NCBI GenBank assembly: GCA_010909165.1
Contig: MU008170.1
Location: 1,488,001-1,552,000 of the forward strand
Origin: Anthoceros angustus
Lineage: Eukaryota > Streptophyta > Anthocerotopsida > Anthocerotales > Anthocerotaceae
Direction of reading: 5' to 3'
DNA length: 64,000 bases
This document shows positions 11,234-22,100 of the stretch, one piece after another. The first letter of the stretch is position 1; each line of letters starts with the position of its first letter. A model generated the notes under the pieces. It searched no databases, was not told the DNA's origin, and was given only the letters and a program-made list of their open reading frames with translations. The translations under genes were made by a program, and so were the position numbers.

Positions 11234-12428
11234 GGTGAAAACAGATCTTGTAATTTCCAGGCTGTTTGATCGAGAGATAACTCCCAGATTTGTGTGTGTG
11301 GGCGATGAGTGTGGAGGCGAAGTCGCTGAACAGGTCGGGCATGAGTGGTTAAGGAGTGTTGAGGCTGATCTTAGGAAAGGCTAGGAGCAGCCTGTTTGTG
11401 TATAAGAACGAAAGCCTCAGGCTTCTCTTAACAAGGAGAAGGACATAAATAAGTCCTGACTTCGTATGCTGAGACTCCGTCAAACGCCAAGCTAGTTGTC
11501 TTGCATCTATTCCTTGTGCGATTGTTTGCAAGTCCAGTTCACAGTCTTAGTTGTTGTTGTAAGTAGCCCTGTTTTCCATACAAGGGTGTGCATCCTTGAG
11601 TACGATCCGTGGGCAGAGTCCTCAGCATCATCGTCAGGAACTGGCGTCCAGAGTTACAACGCTGAGACGAAGTCCCAGCTGGTCCTGTCATCAGGAAGGA
11701 CAAGTTCATGTCATTGCTCAGAGTTTCATGTATTTGTGAGACAGGCCTAGAGGCGATTGTTTGCATTAACCACTAAATGTACATGCGTGTTCGGTCATAG
11801 TTAGTAGGAATAGTATACCTTGTTACTTCATCTGTTTGACAGTGGCCCTATAACAGAACAGCTTGGGCCAGTGAAGTGAGACGATATTTCACAGTATCTA
11901 TTATATAATACAAAATATCTAAACAACAAACTTGAATTTTGAATTTTAAAATTTAAAATTTGAGTTTTGTTTTTAAATTTTTTAACACAAAATATATTAT
12001 CACAGTTAATCTTCACTCTTATTTGTGTATCACACTCATCACAATATAAGAGATAGGGACTATTAAATAGGTATTTATGGAAAGTGTAAGGACTATACAC
12101 AAACAGGATTGTTAGCCTTCACGTTGTCATTGTTAAATGTTGTCCCTTGGATATAATGGGCCGCTTTGAACAACTCTGAATTATAGCCATGCCATTGCTC
12201 ACAATGGTTAGAAGCAGGACAAGCTTTGCATAATGAGCTCTACTCGGTATCATTGGGGGCATTATGTTCCTGCGCAATTACAAGGGAAGTCAAAAGATCA
12301 AGCCATGACACGGGATCTGCCTGTGAACACTTCGAGCATTGCACACAACATGTCTGGACCTGCAAGAATATAATTTTTTAGACCTGCAGAATACAATTTT
12401 TTAGCTGGAAAACAACAACTGCCAAACA
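11234..12428. repeat. 1.19-kb tandem duplication, copy 2
   Basis: Differs from copy 1 by only a few single-base changes and one-base indels, so the duplication is recent or has been homogenised. It contains the same inverted and direct short repeats as copy 1. Confidence 0.9.
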
Positions 12429-13071
12429 GTGAAAAGAAACTTAAAGCATGCCATGGGGGCTAGGCTCTCATACTATTCCCCTGTTTATTGTATGCCATGT
12501 TTCACTCTCATATCTGAGTGTAAATATTTAGAGGCACAACTTGGGAGGGGTCAAGGCCATCCTTATTAGCTACCTCAGACTTCTTATCTCTCGTTGTGCA
12601 GAGGGGCAAACACATTCCCAAAGACAGATTCGTTACATCGTGCTTACACAGAGATCTAATCAAGTTTCGTTTCTTCACCTAACAGGACCTTCATTAGGGT
12701 TTCTCAAACCTATTGTAATTTAGAAACTCCTCATATCGGGATTAAGCTATCTTTTGACTTTACGGTTGCGTGTCTGGGTCTTTTCCGTTAGTACCTTAAT
12801 TGCCTTGCATTCCCTCCTCTCCGCTCTTATGAGCTCGTTGAAGCAACATTCTTCAACTCATATCTGATTCCAGTTGTCGTCGTCCTGCCCTTATGTGTTG
12901 ATGCTGCTAACATATTTTGGATAATAAGATCCATATCTTTCGTAATATGTATACCATATGGTACATATACCCGGCTACCCATATTTATTCTTATTAGAAG
13001 CTAGCTCATGCTGCTCCCTTTTCATATATTGGTAGCTAATTTTCTAGGCTAGTTAATCACGATAAAGTTTT
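12429..13071. other. no gene seen
   Basis: AT-rich DNA between repeat blocks. Only very short frames, none recognisable. Confidence 0.3.
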
Positions 13072-13580
13072 CTAGGCTAGTTGTACTAAGAGAACTCACT
13101 GCCCGGCAAATGGACCGCGCAAATGGACGCATATAGTCTAGAGCCTTGAATTATTGACCCTACTTCTTGAGAAAATTATATCCATGCCAAAGAGTCTTGT
13201 CCATAATTGTCCACACTCACTCTTCACTCACATCCGCGCTCATTCGTATGTTGGACCATTAAAGCAGCTCACAAAGGATGAGGTCGTTCCCATTGATCTA
13301 GGATTTATTTGAAGGCAACTTCAAGAGAGTCTGATCTCTTCAGTTCATAGGAAACAACTTTGTCACAAGAAGTTAGTTCATAGAGAACAACTTTGTCACA
13401 AGAAGTTGGTTGGGTCACACGAAATTTAGTGTGGAGCAATTGTGTTACAAGAAATTTGTTGGGTCTTACATGAAATTTTAGTTTAGTGCAAGCTTTGTAT
13501 GGGATTCCAGGTCGATGAAGACGATGAGGAAGAATAACCAAGAGATCGTGGCCTACACCATACCCCATTCTTCCATACAC
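13072..13580. repeat. dispersed repeat family, left module
   Basis: Shares CTAGTTGTACTAAGAG..CTCACTGCCCGG and the following AAGAGTCTTGTCC..TGTTGGACCAT..AAGCA blocks with 8337-8520. It also contains short internal repeats of CACAAGAAGTT (about 13360-13410). Confidence 0.6.
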
Positions 13581-13965
13581 TTGGTAAATTTAATATTTAA
13601 TATAAGTATTAAATACTTTACTGTATAATTTGGCAAGACGTCTTATGCTTAACAGAGGCGTTCTTATAAATGTGTGTTCATTTGTTCTAAGCCATTTGGA
13701 CACACATATGACAAACAAACGCTATTTATGATCCAACCTGCCAAACTCATAGGCTCAACATAAAAATTAGTCCAATCTTAGCCAACACATAATTTGGCAA
13801 GCATTCTTTCATTTTAATGGGGTAAAATAGGGGTGAGTTACAATTGTGACGACAATAGTTAGATATATGATGGTATATTTTTTGCTAATTAATACTTAGA
13901 AAATTTTAGAAAAATAAACTTGGCTCACTTAGAAATTAAAATAACAGATAAAAGGTAATAGTGAA
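13581..13965. other. AT-rich spacer within the repeat region
   Basis: No gene or clear repeat seen; probably the interior of the dispersed element. Confidence 0.3.
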
Positions 13966-14200
13966 GGGTCAGATTTACCCTTTGGTATATGTCCTTTCGC
14001 TTTCTGGCTATTATATAGTCAATTTTTTAGTGATATGTCTTATAGTTCAAGTTGTTTATTCGATCGTCCTTGATCGTATTAGCCTCGCTAGTTTGACTAC
14101 CTCTTTGTGCTCTTTTGTGTGTGTTTAAGTTTCCTTGACAGTACATTCTAACCAATGGAGCGCAATTCATTATCTACTTCGAATGTGACATTAACAAGTT
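13966..14200. repeat. dispersed repeat family, right module, copy a
   Basis: Matches 14546-14780 about 580 bases downstream: GGTATATGTCCTTTCGCTTTC against GATATATGTCCTTTAGCTTTC, then CTCACTAGTTTGA-, TGTGCTCT- and TTTCCTTGACA-type blocks. It also matches 8765-8960. Confidence 0.65.
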
Positions 14201-14545
14201 ATATGTGGGATATCATAAAATAGAGTACCTCATGTTAGATATCATTAAATTGAGCATAAAATTGATACCTGATGTTGCGGACATAGTTGATCTGCATATT
14301 ATAAAGTGAAGAGAGCTCTTCATTTTATAGCCAGTCCTCCCAGTGCCCTTACCTTCACCAAGTAATAAATTTAAAGGCTAAACATGTAAATATATTCAAC
14401 ACGTAACGAACACATTAGAAAGTATTTGGTCCATTTTCGAGAACATCCATGATATTTCTTCTGGTAATATAAAACTATATGATAGTGAAGAGAAGTTATT
14501 TATTTATTTATTTTGGATCTAATAAGCATAAACTCGTAGATAATA

Positions 14546-14780
14546 GATAGTAGTGAAAGGTGACATTCCCCTTTTGATATATGTCCTTTAGCTTTCTAGA
14601 TATGTATATAGTTGATATCTTAGTCGAAACGTTTGATAACTTGACTTTTATATTGCGGCCTTTATCATATAACCCTCACTAGTTTGAAAAGATAGCCCAT
14701 TGTGCTCTCTTACCTGCCTCACAATTTCCTTGACAATTGATACAGACTTAACTTATGGAGGGCAATTCGTCAACTTCTTC
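14546..14780. repeat. dispersed repeat family, right module, copy b
   Basis: Second, diverged copy of 13966-14200. It ends in TATGGAGGGCAATTC, paralleling AATGGAGCGCAATTC at 14154-14168. Confidence 0.65.
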
Positions 14781-16010
14781 AAAATTTGAAGTCCACATTT
14801 GACATCCATATTTAATATGGATGTCATCATCCACAACCTATATGTCAACAAAGACTTCAAGAACAAAATTCCTTCGACCGGTCTCACTACCCTTGAGTTT
14901 GATGAGCGAATAAAACCTCTCGCCTTAGCCATGATCAATCCAAATCTTCTCCTAGGTGAAGCGTTTGGCAATGGTTTTCTTGGGGCACAAAGCAATCTTG
15001 GACAATGTGGCGGGGGGCGCCGCAGCCATGGCAGGCAAGAAGAAGGGCGACACGCTAAGGGACAACGTAAAAGTGGGGAGGCAAACCAAGGCAGAATTGT
15101 TGAAGAAGATCGAGGAACAAGAAGCATAAATCAAGCGGGCAAGAGAAGCTAGGGGTCCGGAGTTGGAGCGGCTGCAAGACGACTTACTTCATATACATGG
15201 CTCACTACTGCTGCCACCCATACCCGGGGCTTCACTAGTGGGCTCTAGCAAGGCACGCTGTGAAGGAGAGGCACCAGAGGGAAGAGGCTGCACGCCGAGT
15301 TAAGGAATCTGTGAGGGAACAACGGAAGATGCCATTTAAGCCTGCAACCGCAATTTTTCATTCCAAAACGGTTCGATAGAAGCGGATAGGGAGGAAGGCC
15401 AGAAGGAGCACGGGGAGGAAGAGCAAGAGGGGGAAGGCATACTTTGAGCTAAGGCAACTTCAATCCAGGAGGGGAGGACAAAGAGCACCAAGAAATCGCA
15501 AATCCCAGCAGCTTAGTGCACGCGCAACGAGAAATTACAAACCCCAGCAACCCGGTGTAGGAGAAGCAAGGAGTTGTAGAATCACAATGGATTGGAGCGA
15601 GCTTGGAGGCAAAGATACCATCAAACTAGGAGCAGCAAGCTCGCACTGGTGAGGAAGGGAAGGAGGGGGGAGAATTGCCGACATGTTTCAACAAATTGCT
15701 GGAATTTTCATCTTCCTATGAGGAAGCTGGGTCGGACAGTGAGGAGCCTGGATTGCAAAAATTATCGATTGAAGAGCAGAAAGACAAGGCAAACGCGGAG
15801 GTGGATGTCGAGGACATTCAAGGAGAAGAGGAGGTGGAGCGGAACCAGGCAGTCACGGAACTGCCACCCCTTGAATTGCCAATTTCATTGGCAATTACCG
15901 TAATATTATGCAATCACAAATCTGACCTCCCAAAGAGGGCGAGCAACTACAAGGCAAGGCAGAAGAGGTCATATCGAATTGAATTTTTGAAATGAGTTTA
16001 TCTTGTTTTG
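14781..16010 (+). other. unrecognised, frameshifted coding-like stretch
   Basis: Open frames at 14799-15152 and 15675-15995, with a third frame between them (about 15000-15127) encoding a lysine-rich segment containing MAGKKKGDTLRDNV. Together they look like one decayed charged, glutamate/lysine-rich gene, perhaps of a transposon. I recognise no domain. The last frame (106 aa) contains an acidic section LSIEEQKDKANAEVDVED. Not a confident gene. Confidence 0.3.
14803..14826. repeat. short palindrome
   Basis: GACATCCATA.TAATATGGATGTC forms a near-perfect hairpin with 11-bp arms and almost no loop, at the start of the coding-like stretch. Confidence 0.6.
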
Positions 16011-16339
16011 CATAGGAGTTGTAGTGCCCCCGCAAAAGTTTGAGTGTTTGTGTAGTGTGAGAGGTGTGCTTGCAGAAGGCACATTTTTTGTACATTATAT
16101 GTAACTGAAAACTCTATGATTTTTCTTCAAGTGTATTGTATGGAAAAGAAATAACATTCATGCAAAAACATGTTTTATTAATGTAGCTCAAATTCACAAC
16201 GTTGATCTACAAATATTATAAAACTATGTACAAAGAAAAAAACAAAGAGGTCATTGCAGCCATGGGGCATGTCATGTTAAAGAAGTTTTATATTTATATG
16301 CACATGTAGCATCCAAGTGGTACATTTTTATTTATGAGC

Positions 16340-17134
16340 TCAGTACTCTTCATCACAATATTGTTTATCCCGGTACTCTTGTTTAGAATAATAGTTCTGA
16401 TCTTCATCAAAACTTGGAGTTGGAACGTTATTATTACGTCGTTGGTAATACTCATTTTGTTGTTTTTGAATTCTTTGAAGTTTTTTCAGCAAATTATTAT
16501 GCTCCTTGCAAGCAGTTTTATTGTAGAACTCCTTGCAGGCAGTAGTTTCCTCGTATACCTTGTATGGCATGCAAGATTTTTGGATTTGAGTATCAAAAAT
16601 CTTCCGGCACCTTTTATCCAATAGAATAGTTTGTGCTTCTAAAATTAGTTGAAAAGCATTTGCAGCTCCATCTTCTTTGTTCTTGTCAGGATGTAGTAGC
16701 AAAGCTAATTTCTTATACCTCGTTTTAATGGTATTCGCATCTGCAAGTGGGTCAACTTGAAGAAGCCCGTACCAATTATACATGGGACCTGCTGAGCCCA
16801 AGGATAATTTATTTTGTTTTGCTGCAATTTCCACCTCCAAGATGGCGAGGAGGTGAGTAATATCGTTCAATCCTGATCATTAGGAACAATTAGTGTGTTA
16901 GTTCTACATGTAGTATTTACGTCTCGCACGAAAGAGGGGAAACATGGACATGGACATGCCATGTGTTAACAAGAAAACAAGAAAAGGGAAGAGTATGTTG
17001 TCTTCACCTGAATAAATACTCGGGAAAAGTTTTTGTGCTTGAAGTAACAAGTTTTTTGCTCCTTCAAGATCGTTTTCTCGTTTAATGCGAGCGCGCTTCA
17101 TTAATTTATTAATCTCCATCTTTGTTTTGTCCAT
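16340..17134 (-). CDS. small J-domain (DnaJ-like) protein, 2 exons, 219 aa
   Basis: Likely Hsp70 co-chaperone. Exons are 17134-17008 and 16872-16340; the intron is GT-AG with consistent phase. Residues 1-45 (KRENDLEGAKNLLLQAQKLF) match the N-terminal module of plant J proteins that carry a DUF3444 region. The J domain (about residues 70-135) contains YGLLQVDPLADANTIKTRYK and the obligate LLLHPDKNK, so the HPD motif that stimulates Hsp70 ATPase is intact. The C-terminus is only about 80 residues, rich in Lys, Glu, Tyr and Asn. DUF3444 relatives are usually much longer, so this is a short-form or truncated member. TATATAAA lies on the coding strand 135 bases upstream of the ATG, directly followed upstream by a triplicated repeat. 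Confidence 0.85.
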
Positions 17135-17268
17135 CCTCGTCACTTTAATGATAAGGAGGAAGGCTACTTCACTTGAGCCTTTAATGATATACAAAGCGCA
17201 GAGAAGGCAAGAGAAGCTAGAGCAGCATAATTAGTATTCTCTTGCAACTGTTCACCATTGCCCTGACC

Positions 17269-17276
17269 TTTATATA
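17269..17276 (-). promoter_or_regulatory. TATA box of the J-protein gene
   Basis: TATATAAA on the minus strand, about 135 bases upstream of the J-protein ATG, a normal plant TATA-to-ATG distance. The first repeat unit of the upstream array starts four bases further upstream. Confidence 0.6.
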
Positions 17277-17280
17277 GGAG

Positions 17281-17621
17281 CTACATTGCCAAACTAATTT
17301 AGTAATTTTTAAATTAGTAAATACTTTTAATAAGATTATTTAGGACATAAGTAACCAACCATATGTGGCGCCAATATAGCATGCATGTATGCTCCTACAT
17401 TGCCAAACTAATTTAGTAATTTTAAATTAGTAAATACTTTTAATAAGATTATTTAGGACATAAGTAACCAACCATATGTGGCGCCAATATAGCATGCATG
17501 TATGCTCCTACATTGCCAAACTAATTTAGTAATTTTTAAATTAGTAAATACTTTTAATAAGATTATTTAGGACATAAGTAACCAACCATATGTGGCGCCA
17601 ATATAGCATGCATGTATGCTT
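17281..17621. repeat. three tandem copies of a 114-bp unit upstream of the J-protein gene
   Basis: Units 17281-17394, 17395-17507 and 17508-17621 are almost identical, the middle one lacking one T. Each carries AGCATGCATGTATGC, which contains the RY core CATGCATG, and GTGGCGCCA. A further RY-like run lies at about 17660-17680. By position this array is the core-proximal promoter of the J-protein gene. Confidence 0.93.
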
Positions 17622-18765
17622 GTGAAGGTAGGGAACTAGGCTACAAGCGTATGTAGCATAGCATGCATGTATGCATGTGGAGGACAATGTCCATGTGTGC
17701 TCATAGTCAATGATCTCGAAGGGCAGTGTCCACATGTGCGCATGGCCAATGAGTCGGCCTACGCACATACACGTAGGTGGACAGGTATCGTGACTTGATG
17801 AGTCATTGACAAGCCATGTCTAATTTTATTGGATTGAGAGGCTTTATGAAAGGTGGCTAATCTTGGTAGGAAAGTGATTAAGATGCAATGATCAGAACTA
17901 CAGTAACCAAAATTGAATCATAACTATTCGATTCAGTGAAATCATAGAAATGGATGAGGCTCAATTTTTCTGAGATGTACAAGATTGTGGTCGCTGGATT
18001 GTGGATTTTCCTACCATGGGACTTGGGATTGAGGAGGGCTGATAGCTTGAGTGAACCAACTTCTGTTGCAAGCCTAAGCTTCATCGCCCTCGCCCAACAA
18101 CAGCAGAAACTCGCCCCTAGGCAGCTCAAACTTGCCGGCAACGTCAGCACACAAGCAGACCCTTTGGTTGCCGCACTTGCTGAGATATTTTCTTTTGCCA
18201 TGGGAGATACACTCCGACTGTTAGGAGGATTTGCTTTGGCTTGGAGAAGGGCGAGAAAGAGTACCACAGCTCATAGGTGCAAAAATTGAAAGACACTAAC
18301 TAAGGACCAAAAGCTAACCACCAATGCTAAAAGGACCTCGTGGTCTCGAGGTACGAACCCCTCGCCACGGAAGAGTTGAGTAAGTCTGTCCTCGACAAGT
18401 TGAATGCACGATTGGTGGCTCAGGGTGAGCTACCCGTAGTCTCTGGGGACAATGGCATTAGACAGGCTCTTGAGGTGTATGGAGAGGAGGTGGAAGAAGA
18501 GCACCTCATGAATCATGTCAAGCAGGATGATGTGAAGGATAGGCTCATCGCCTATGGAGAGGAAAAGATCTAAGCGCTGGTGGAGAAAGGGCCGGCGTCC
18601 CGTGCGAAGTCTCTTTGAGACGTTGTGGGCGTTGCTAAGAGACACCGTGCACAACTGCAGCGTGCTCCATGGCAGCGCGCTCAGCGGCAAGCCAATCGAG
18701 GATCTTCCTAGATGGAGTAGATGGAAGGGGCCTCTATGTAGCTCGAGATAGAGTGCAAGATGCTT
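17622..18765. other. unrecognised region with short open frames
   Basis: Contains frames of 111 codons (17954-18289, +), 129 codons (17878-18267, -) and 77 codons (18340-18573, +; charged, with EVYGEEVEEEHLMNH). The first two overlap on opposite strands. None matches a family I know and no splice structure is evident, so these may be decayed transposon or gene sequence. Confidence 0.3.
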
Positions 18766-19160
18766 GCTTGTTTCTCATCCAGGAACAAGTTTTTCATCCT
18801 GGACGAATATCTGCATGCAACATGTTTCTCCACCTTTCCCATCCTGGAAGAAAGCTAGCCTACAACTTGCCTGCAACATGCTTCTCATCTTTTTCATCCT
18901 AGAACAACGCTCGCCTACAACATCTGTGTCATGTTCCTCACCCTGGAAAAATGTTTGCCACCAACATGTTGCTCGTTCCACACCTTATAACAACGCTTGC
19001 TTGCAGCATACTTCTCATCCTGGGACAATGCTCGGCTACAACATGTTCCTCATTCCGGAACAATAGTACCTGTCTGTAACATATTTCTCATCATGGAACA
19101 GCGCTTGCTTGCATCATGTTCCTCATCTTCCTCATCCTGGAACAATGCTTGCCTGCACCT
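18766..19160 (+). repeat. degenerate minisatellite, about 40-50 bp unit
   Basis: The phrase CTCATCCTGGAACAATGCTTGCCTACAACATGTTC recurs eight or nine times with many substitutions and deletions. Open frames across it are by-products of the repeat. Confidence 0.75.
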
Positions 19161-19921
19161 TCGTAGCGAGACTGCAACCGTTCACCATGGGTGTACCGAC
19201 AGTGCAAACATTCACGATGGTGCTGGATTCTGTCACGATCTCCCAAGGATCGTCAAGGTTGCAATTTAGATGGTCAATCGACTACTGTGCACAACCAGGA
19301 GTAGAAAACAGGTTCTCGCATCGTTGTACGAATCTGTACATGACAATGATGATGCAAGTGATAGACTTGACCACGGGTCGCATAGGCTACGAGCAAGAGA
19401 GCGGAATCCAGCAAGCCGAACCACTCACATTCTTGTAAGAGCATGCCAAAAATTGCCTGAAACAGTCTGTTCTGGACCCACCTTCAACAGATGTAGCATG
19501 ATGTGAAGTTCACACCAACAAGAGTCACACAGGTGAAGTAAATCTAAGCAGGCCTCAACAGAGTCGACCATAAGGACTGTGTGGATGGCAAAAAGGGTCC
19601 AGAGAAACTGCCGACTGCCTCATCACCTCCAGGGCAAGAACTTCAGGGGCAAGGAATCCTGGACAAAACAAGTTCCTATTAGGACAAAAACGCCCTCTCA
19701 GAAAATGAGCCACCCATTTAAGCAGCTTCTGCATGACCCCACCAGATATGCAGGACAGAGTCAAGCCCATCACAGGAAGTTCTGGCATGCATCACGACGG
19801 CGGCGGCCTTCTGCACAATTGACATACTGTTTACCATCAGCCAGGAGACTTGAGAAACCTGCCTACCATGCAGTGCGCACCGGATGAGATCTTACAGTGG
19901 CATGTTTTCAGATGTGCTGCG
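19161..19921. other. spacer downstream of the GH17 gene
   Basis: No gene recognised. It should contain the GH17 3' UTR (minus strand). Confidence 0.3.
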
Positions 19922-22100
19922 TCACCACCTTCCCCTTATGGTTTGCACAGAGTGGATCCTGTTCCTTTCGGGAGGACTTGGATCACCCGAAAATCCCGTC
20001 TCTTCAGATCCTCCTCCACCAGATTCTCCATTTCCACCTCCGTTTCCGCTTCCGCTTCCGCCTCCTCCAGCAGGCAGCAGATCCAAGGTGTACACTCTTT
20101 GCATGTCGGGCTCAAACAGTCCGAAGTTCCTCTCCGTTGGGGGTCCCGGTTTCTGGTCCTCATTGAACAGAGCGAAGATATAGGCGGTGATGGGAGATCC
20201 GGGCCTCAGGGGGGTGCCGTTCCCGGAGATGATGTGGCGGATGAGGTTGTCATTGTACGTGGCAGCGTTGGAGACGGAGGCAGCGGCTTCGTTCGAGTCG
20301 CCTTTGCTGGGCCATCCTGTTTCTGTTACTACAAGAGGAATGTCGGACTTGTGGCCCAGAGCTCCCATGGCCGAGATCACGGCATCCAGCTGTGCGTCGA
20401 ACAGGTTGCTGTACTGAAGCCCTGTTTGTGAGTCCTGGACGCCTGCGTTAGGTCCGAATGTGGCATACTCGAATGAGATGACGTCCATGTTATCCCTGTA
20501 CAGGCAGATCCTCATCATGTGATATTCGGGAACTGTTTCGGATCAGAGCAGAAGGCAGGAATTCATGCAACCCACTTACTTGTACGCAAAATAGGGGTAG
20601 ACGTTGAGCATGAAGACGGACTTGGTCTCAGCCAGGAAATCGAGAAAGTCGCTCATGAGTCCAACAAGATCAGGCCGGAAAGTCCCAGCTGATGGTGGAT
20701 ACGAATTGGAAAGCACACTAACAGCCATGGTGCTCGAGAGCTTGATTTTGGAATCCAGTTTCAGCGAAACCTGCAAAAGCCAGATTGGCCTCAACAGCTG
20801 ACAAATTTTCACTCCAAACATCATCTTGCCTTGAAGAGGAAAGCGTCACTCAAAAACATACCAAGCCCTTGTGCACATTTCTTGTAGCTGCCACCAGATA
20901 GCTGCTCATATCTGCATTCGCCGTCAGGACCTCGTTCCCCACAGACAAGGCAATGATGTCTGTGCTGCTGAACTTCACAATGTTATTCTGGAGCCAGTTC
21001 AGTGCCACTCTGCTGCTTTTTGCCAACTTGGGGATCTTGGAAAGCACGCGCAACGGTGTACAAGACGTGTCAATACTTGGAGGTCCAGAAGCAGCTCTCA
21101 AAGGAACTCAGGGGCTTGCGTATACCTGATCATTGGGCACCCCTGCAATGACCTTGATTCCCGAGTTGGCCAGGGCTTGAAGCACTGTGGGCTCGGCATC
21201 GAATATCCTCACCAGCCCCAGTCCTTGAGACCGGATCAAGTTCACCACTTGCGCAGGAGCAGGCAGATCATCAGCCACCCGCCCATAGCACACCCCAAGC
21301 TTGCTGTAGCTGTAGCCGCTGTCGATGCCGGTACCTCCCGGACTCCCTGCTCCACCTCCACTTCCTGTCCCGCTCCCTGTCCCTCCCGACCCTCCGGACC
21401 CTCCAGACCCTCCTGACCCTCCCGTTGCGTTGCTCCTCATGAGCGAAGGTGCGTCTCCAGACACTGCAACCACACTTCTTCAGAGCCAATCACATAGCAA
21501 AAACCAGCATCCCTCTGACCCATGCACCCGTGGCCACACACCATCCAAGAACCCATGGTCCTAACAGGACTGCATGGAAACAGCACCACTGTGAGAAACA
21601 CAGGAAAGCAATGCAGACATCCAGCCGACACACTGCACCAGAACCAACAGCTCCAGCAGAACCCAATGCGGTCACTCACGTTCGACGAGCGAGACGACGG
21701 AGACGAGGACGCCCACCAGAATGAGCACCGAGACCGAAATCGCCGTCTTATTCACATACCCAGGGCAGCATTTGTAGGAGGCGCAGCAGGAAGCAGTCCG
21801 GCAGCAACCGTAGGCCTCGAACCAGTCCTGCGGGGCGTCGTCGCCCGGAGGCGATCTCTTGTCCTCCTCCACCTCGGGCCTCACCAGCTCGTTGAGCAGG
21901 CGGGTGAAGGAGCTCACAGACTGCACCGTGGGCTGCAGCCGCAGCTTCACTGCCTCCACGGCCGGCTGCAACCTGGCCCGCGCAGCCCGCAGCTTCGGCT
22001 GCAGGCTCCACTTCGCACCCGCCACCGCCACCACCGGGGGCTCAGCCTCGGCCTCGGCCTCTGCCTGTGCCTCTGCCTGTGCCTCCACATTCGGATTCAT
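19922..22100 (-). CDS. membrane-anchored GH17 glucan endo-1,3-beta-glucosidase, 5 exons, 565 aa
   Basis: Hydrolyses beta-1,3-glucan (callose) if active. Exons 22100-21680, 21463-21126, 21035-20862, 20770-20580 and 20495-19922; all phases agree. Residues 1-95 are an Ala/Glu-rich, then amphipathic tail; 99-112 are cysteine-rich (GCCRTASCCASYKCC); 117-139 form one hydrophobic helix. A Gly/Ser linker (about 157-185) follows, then the GH17 barrel from LGVCYGRVADDLP. Both family glutamates are present: SVGNEVL (E288) and VVTETGWPSKG (E433), as are FEYATFGPN and the late AYIFALFNEDQKPG. A Gly/Ser/Glu tail ends the protein. Most GH17 enzymes have a cleaved signal peptide, some with a GPI or CBM43 tail; here the layout predicts a type II membrane protein with the enzyme outside. 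The acceptor of exon 3 is the least certain junction. A broken copy lies at 9430-9960. Confidence 0.88.
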
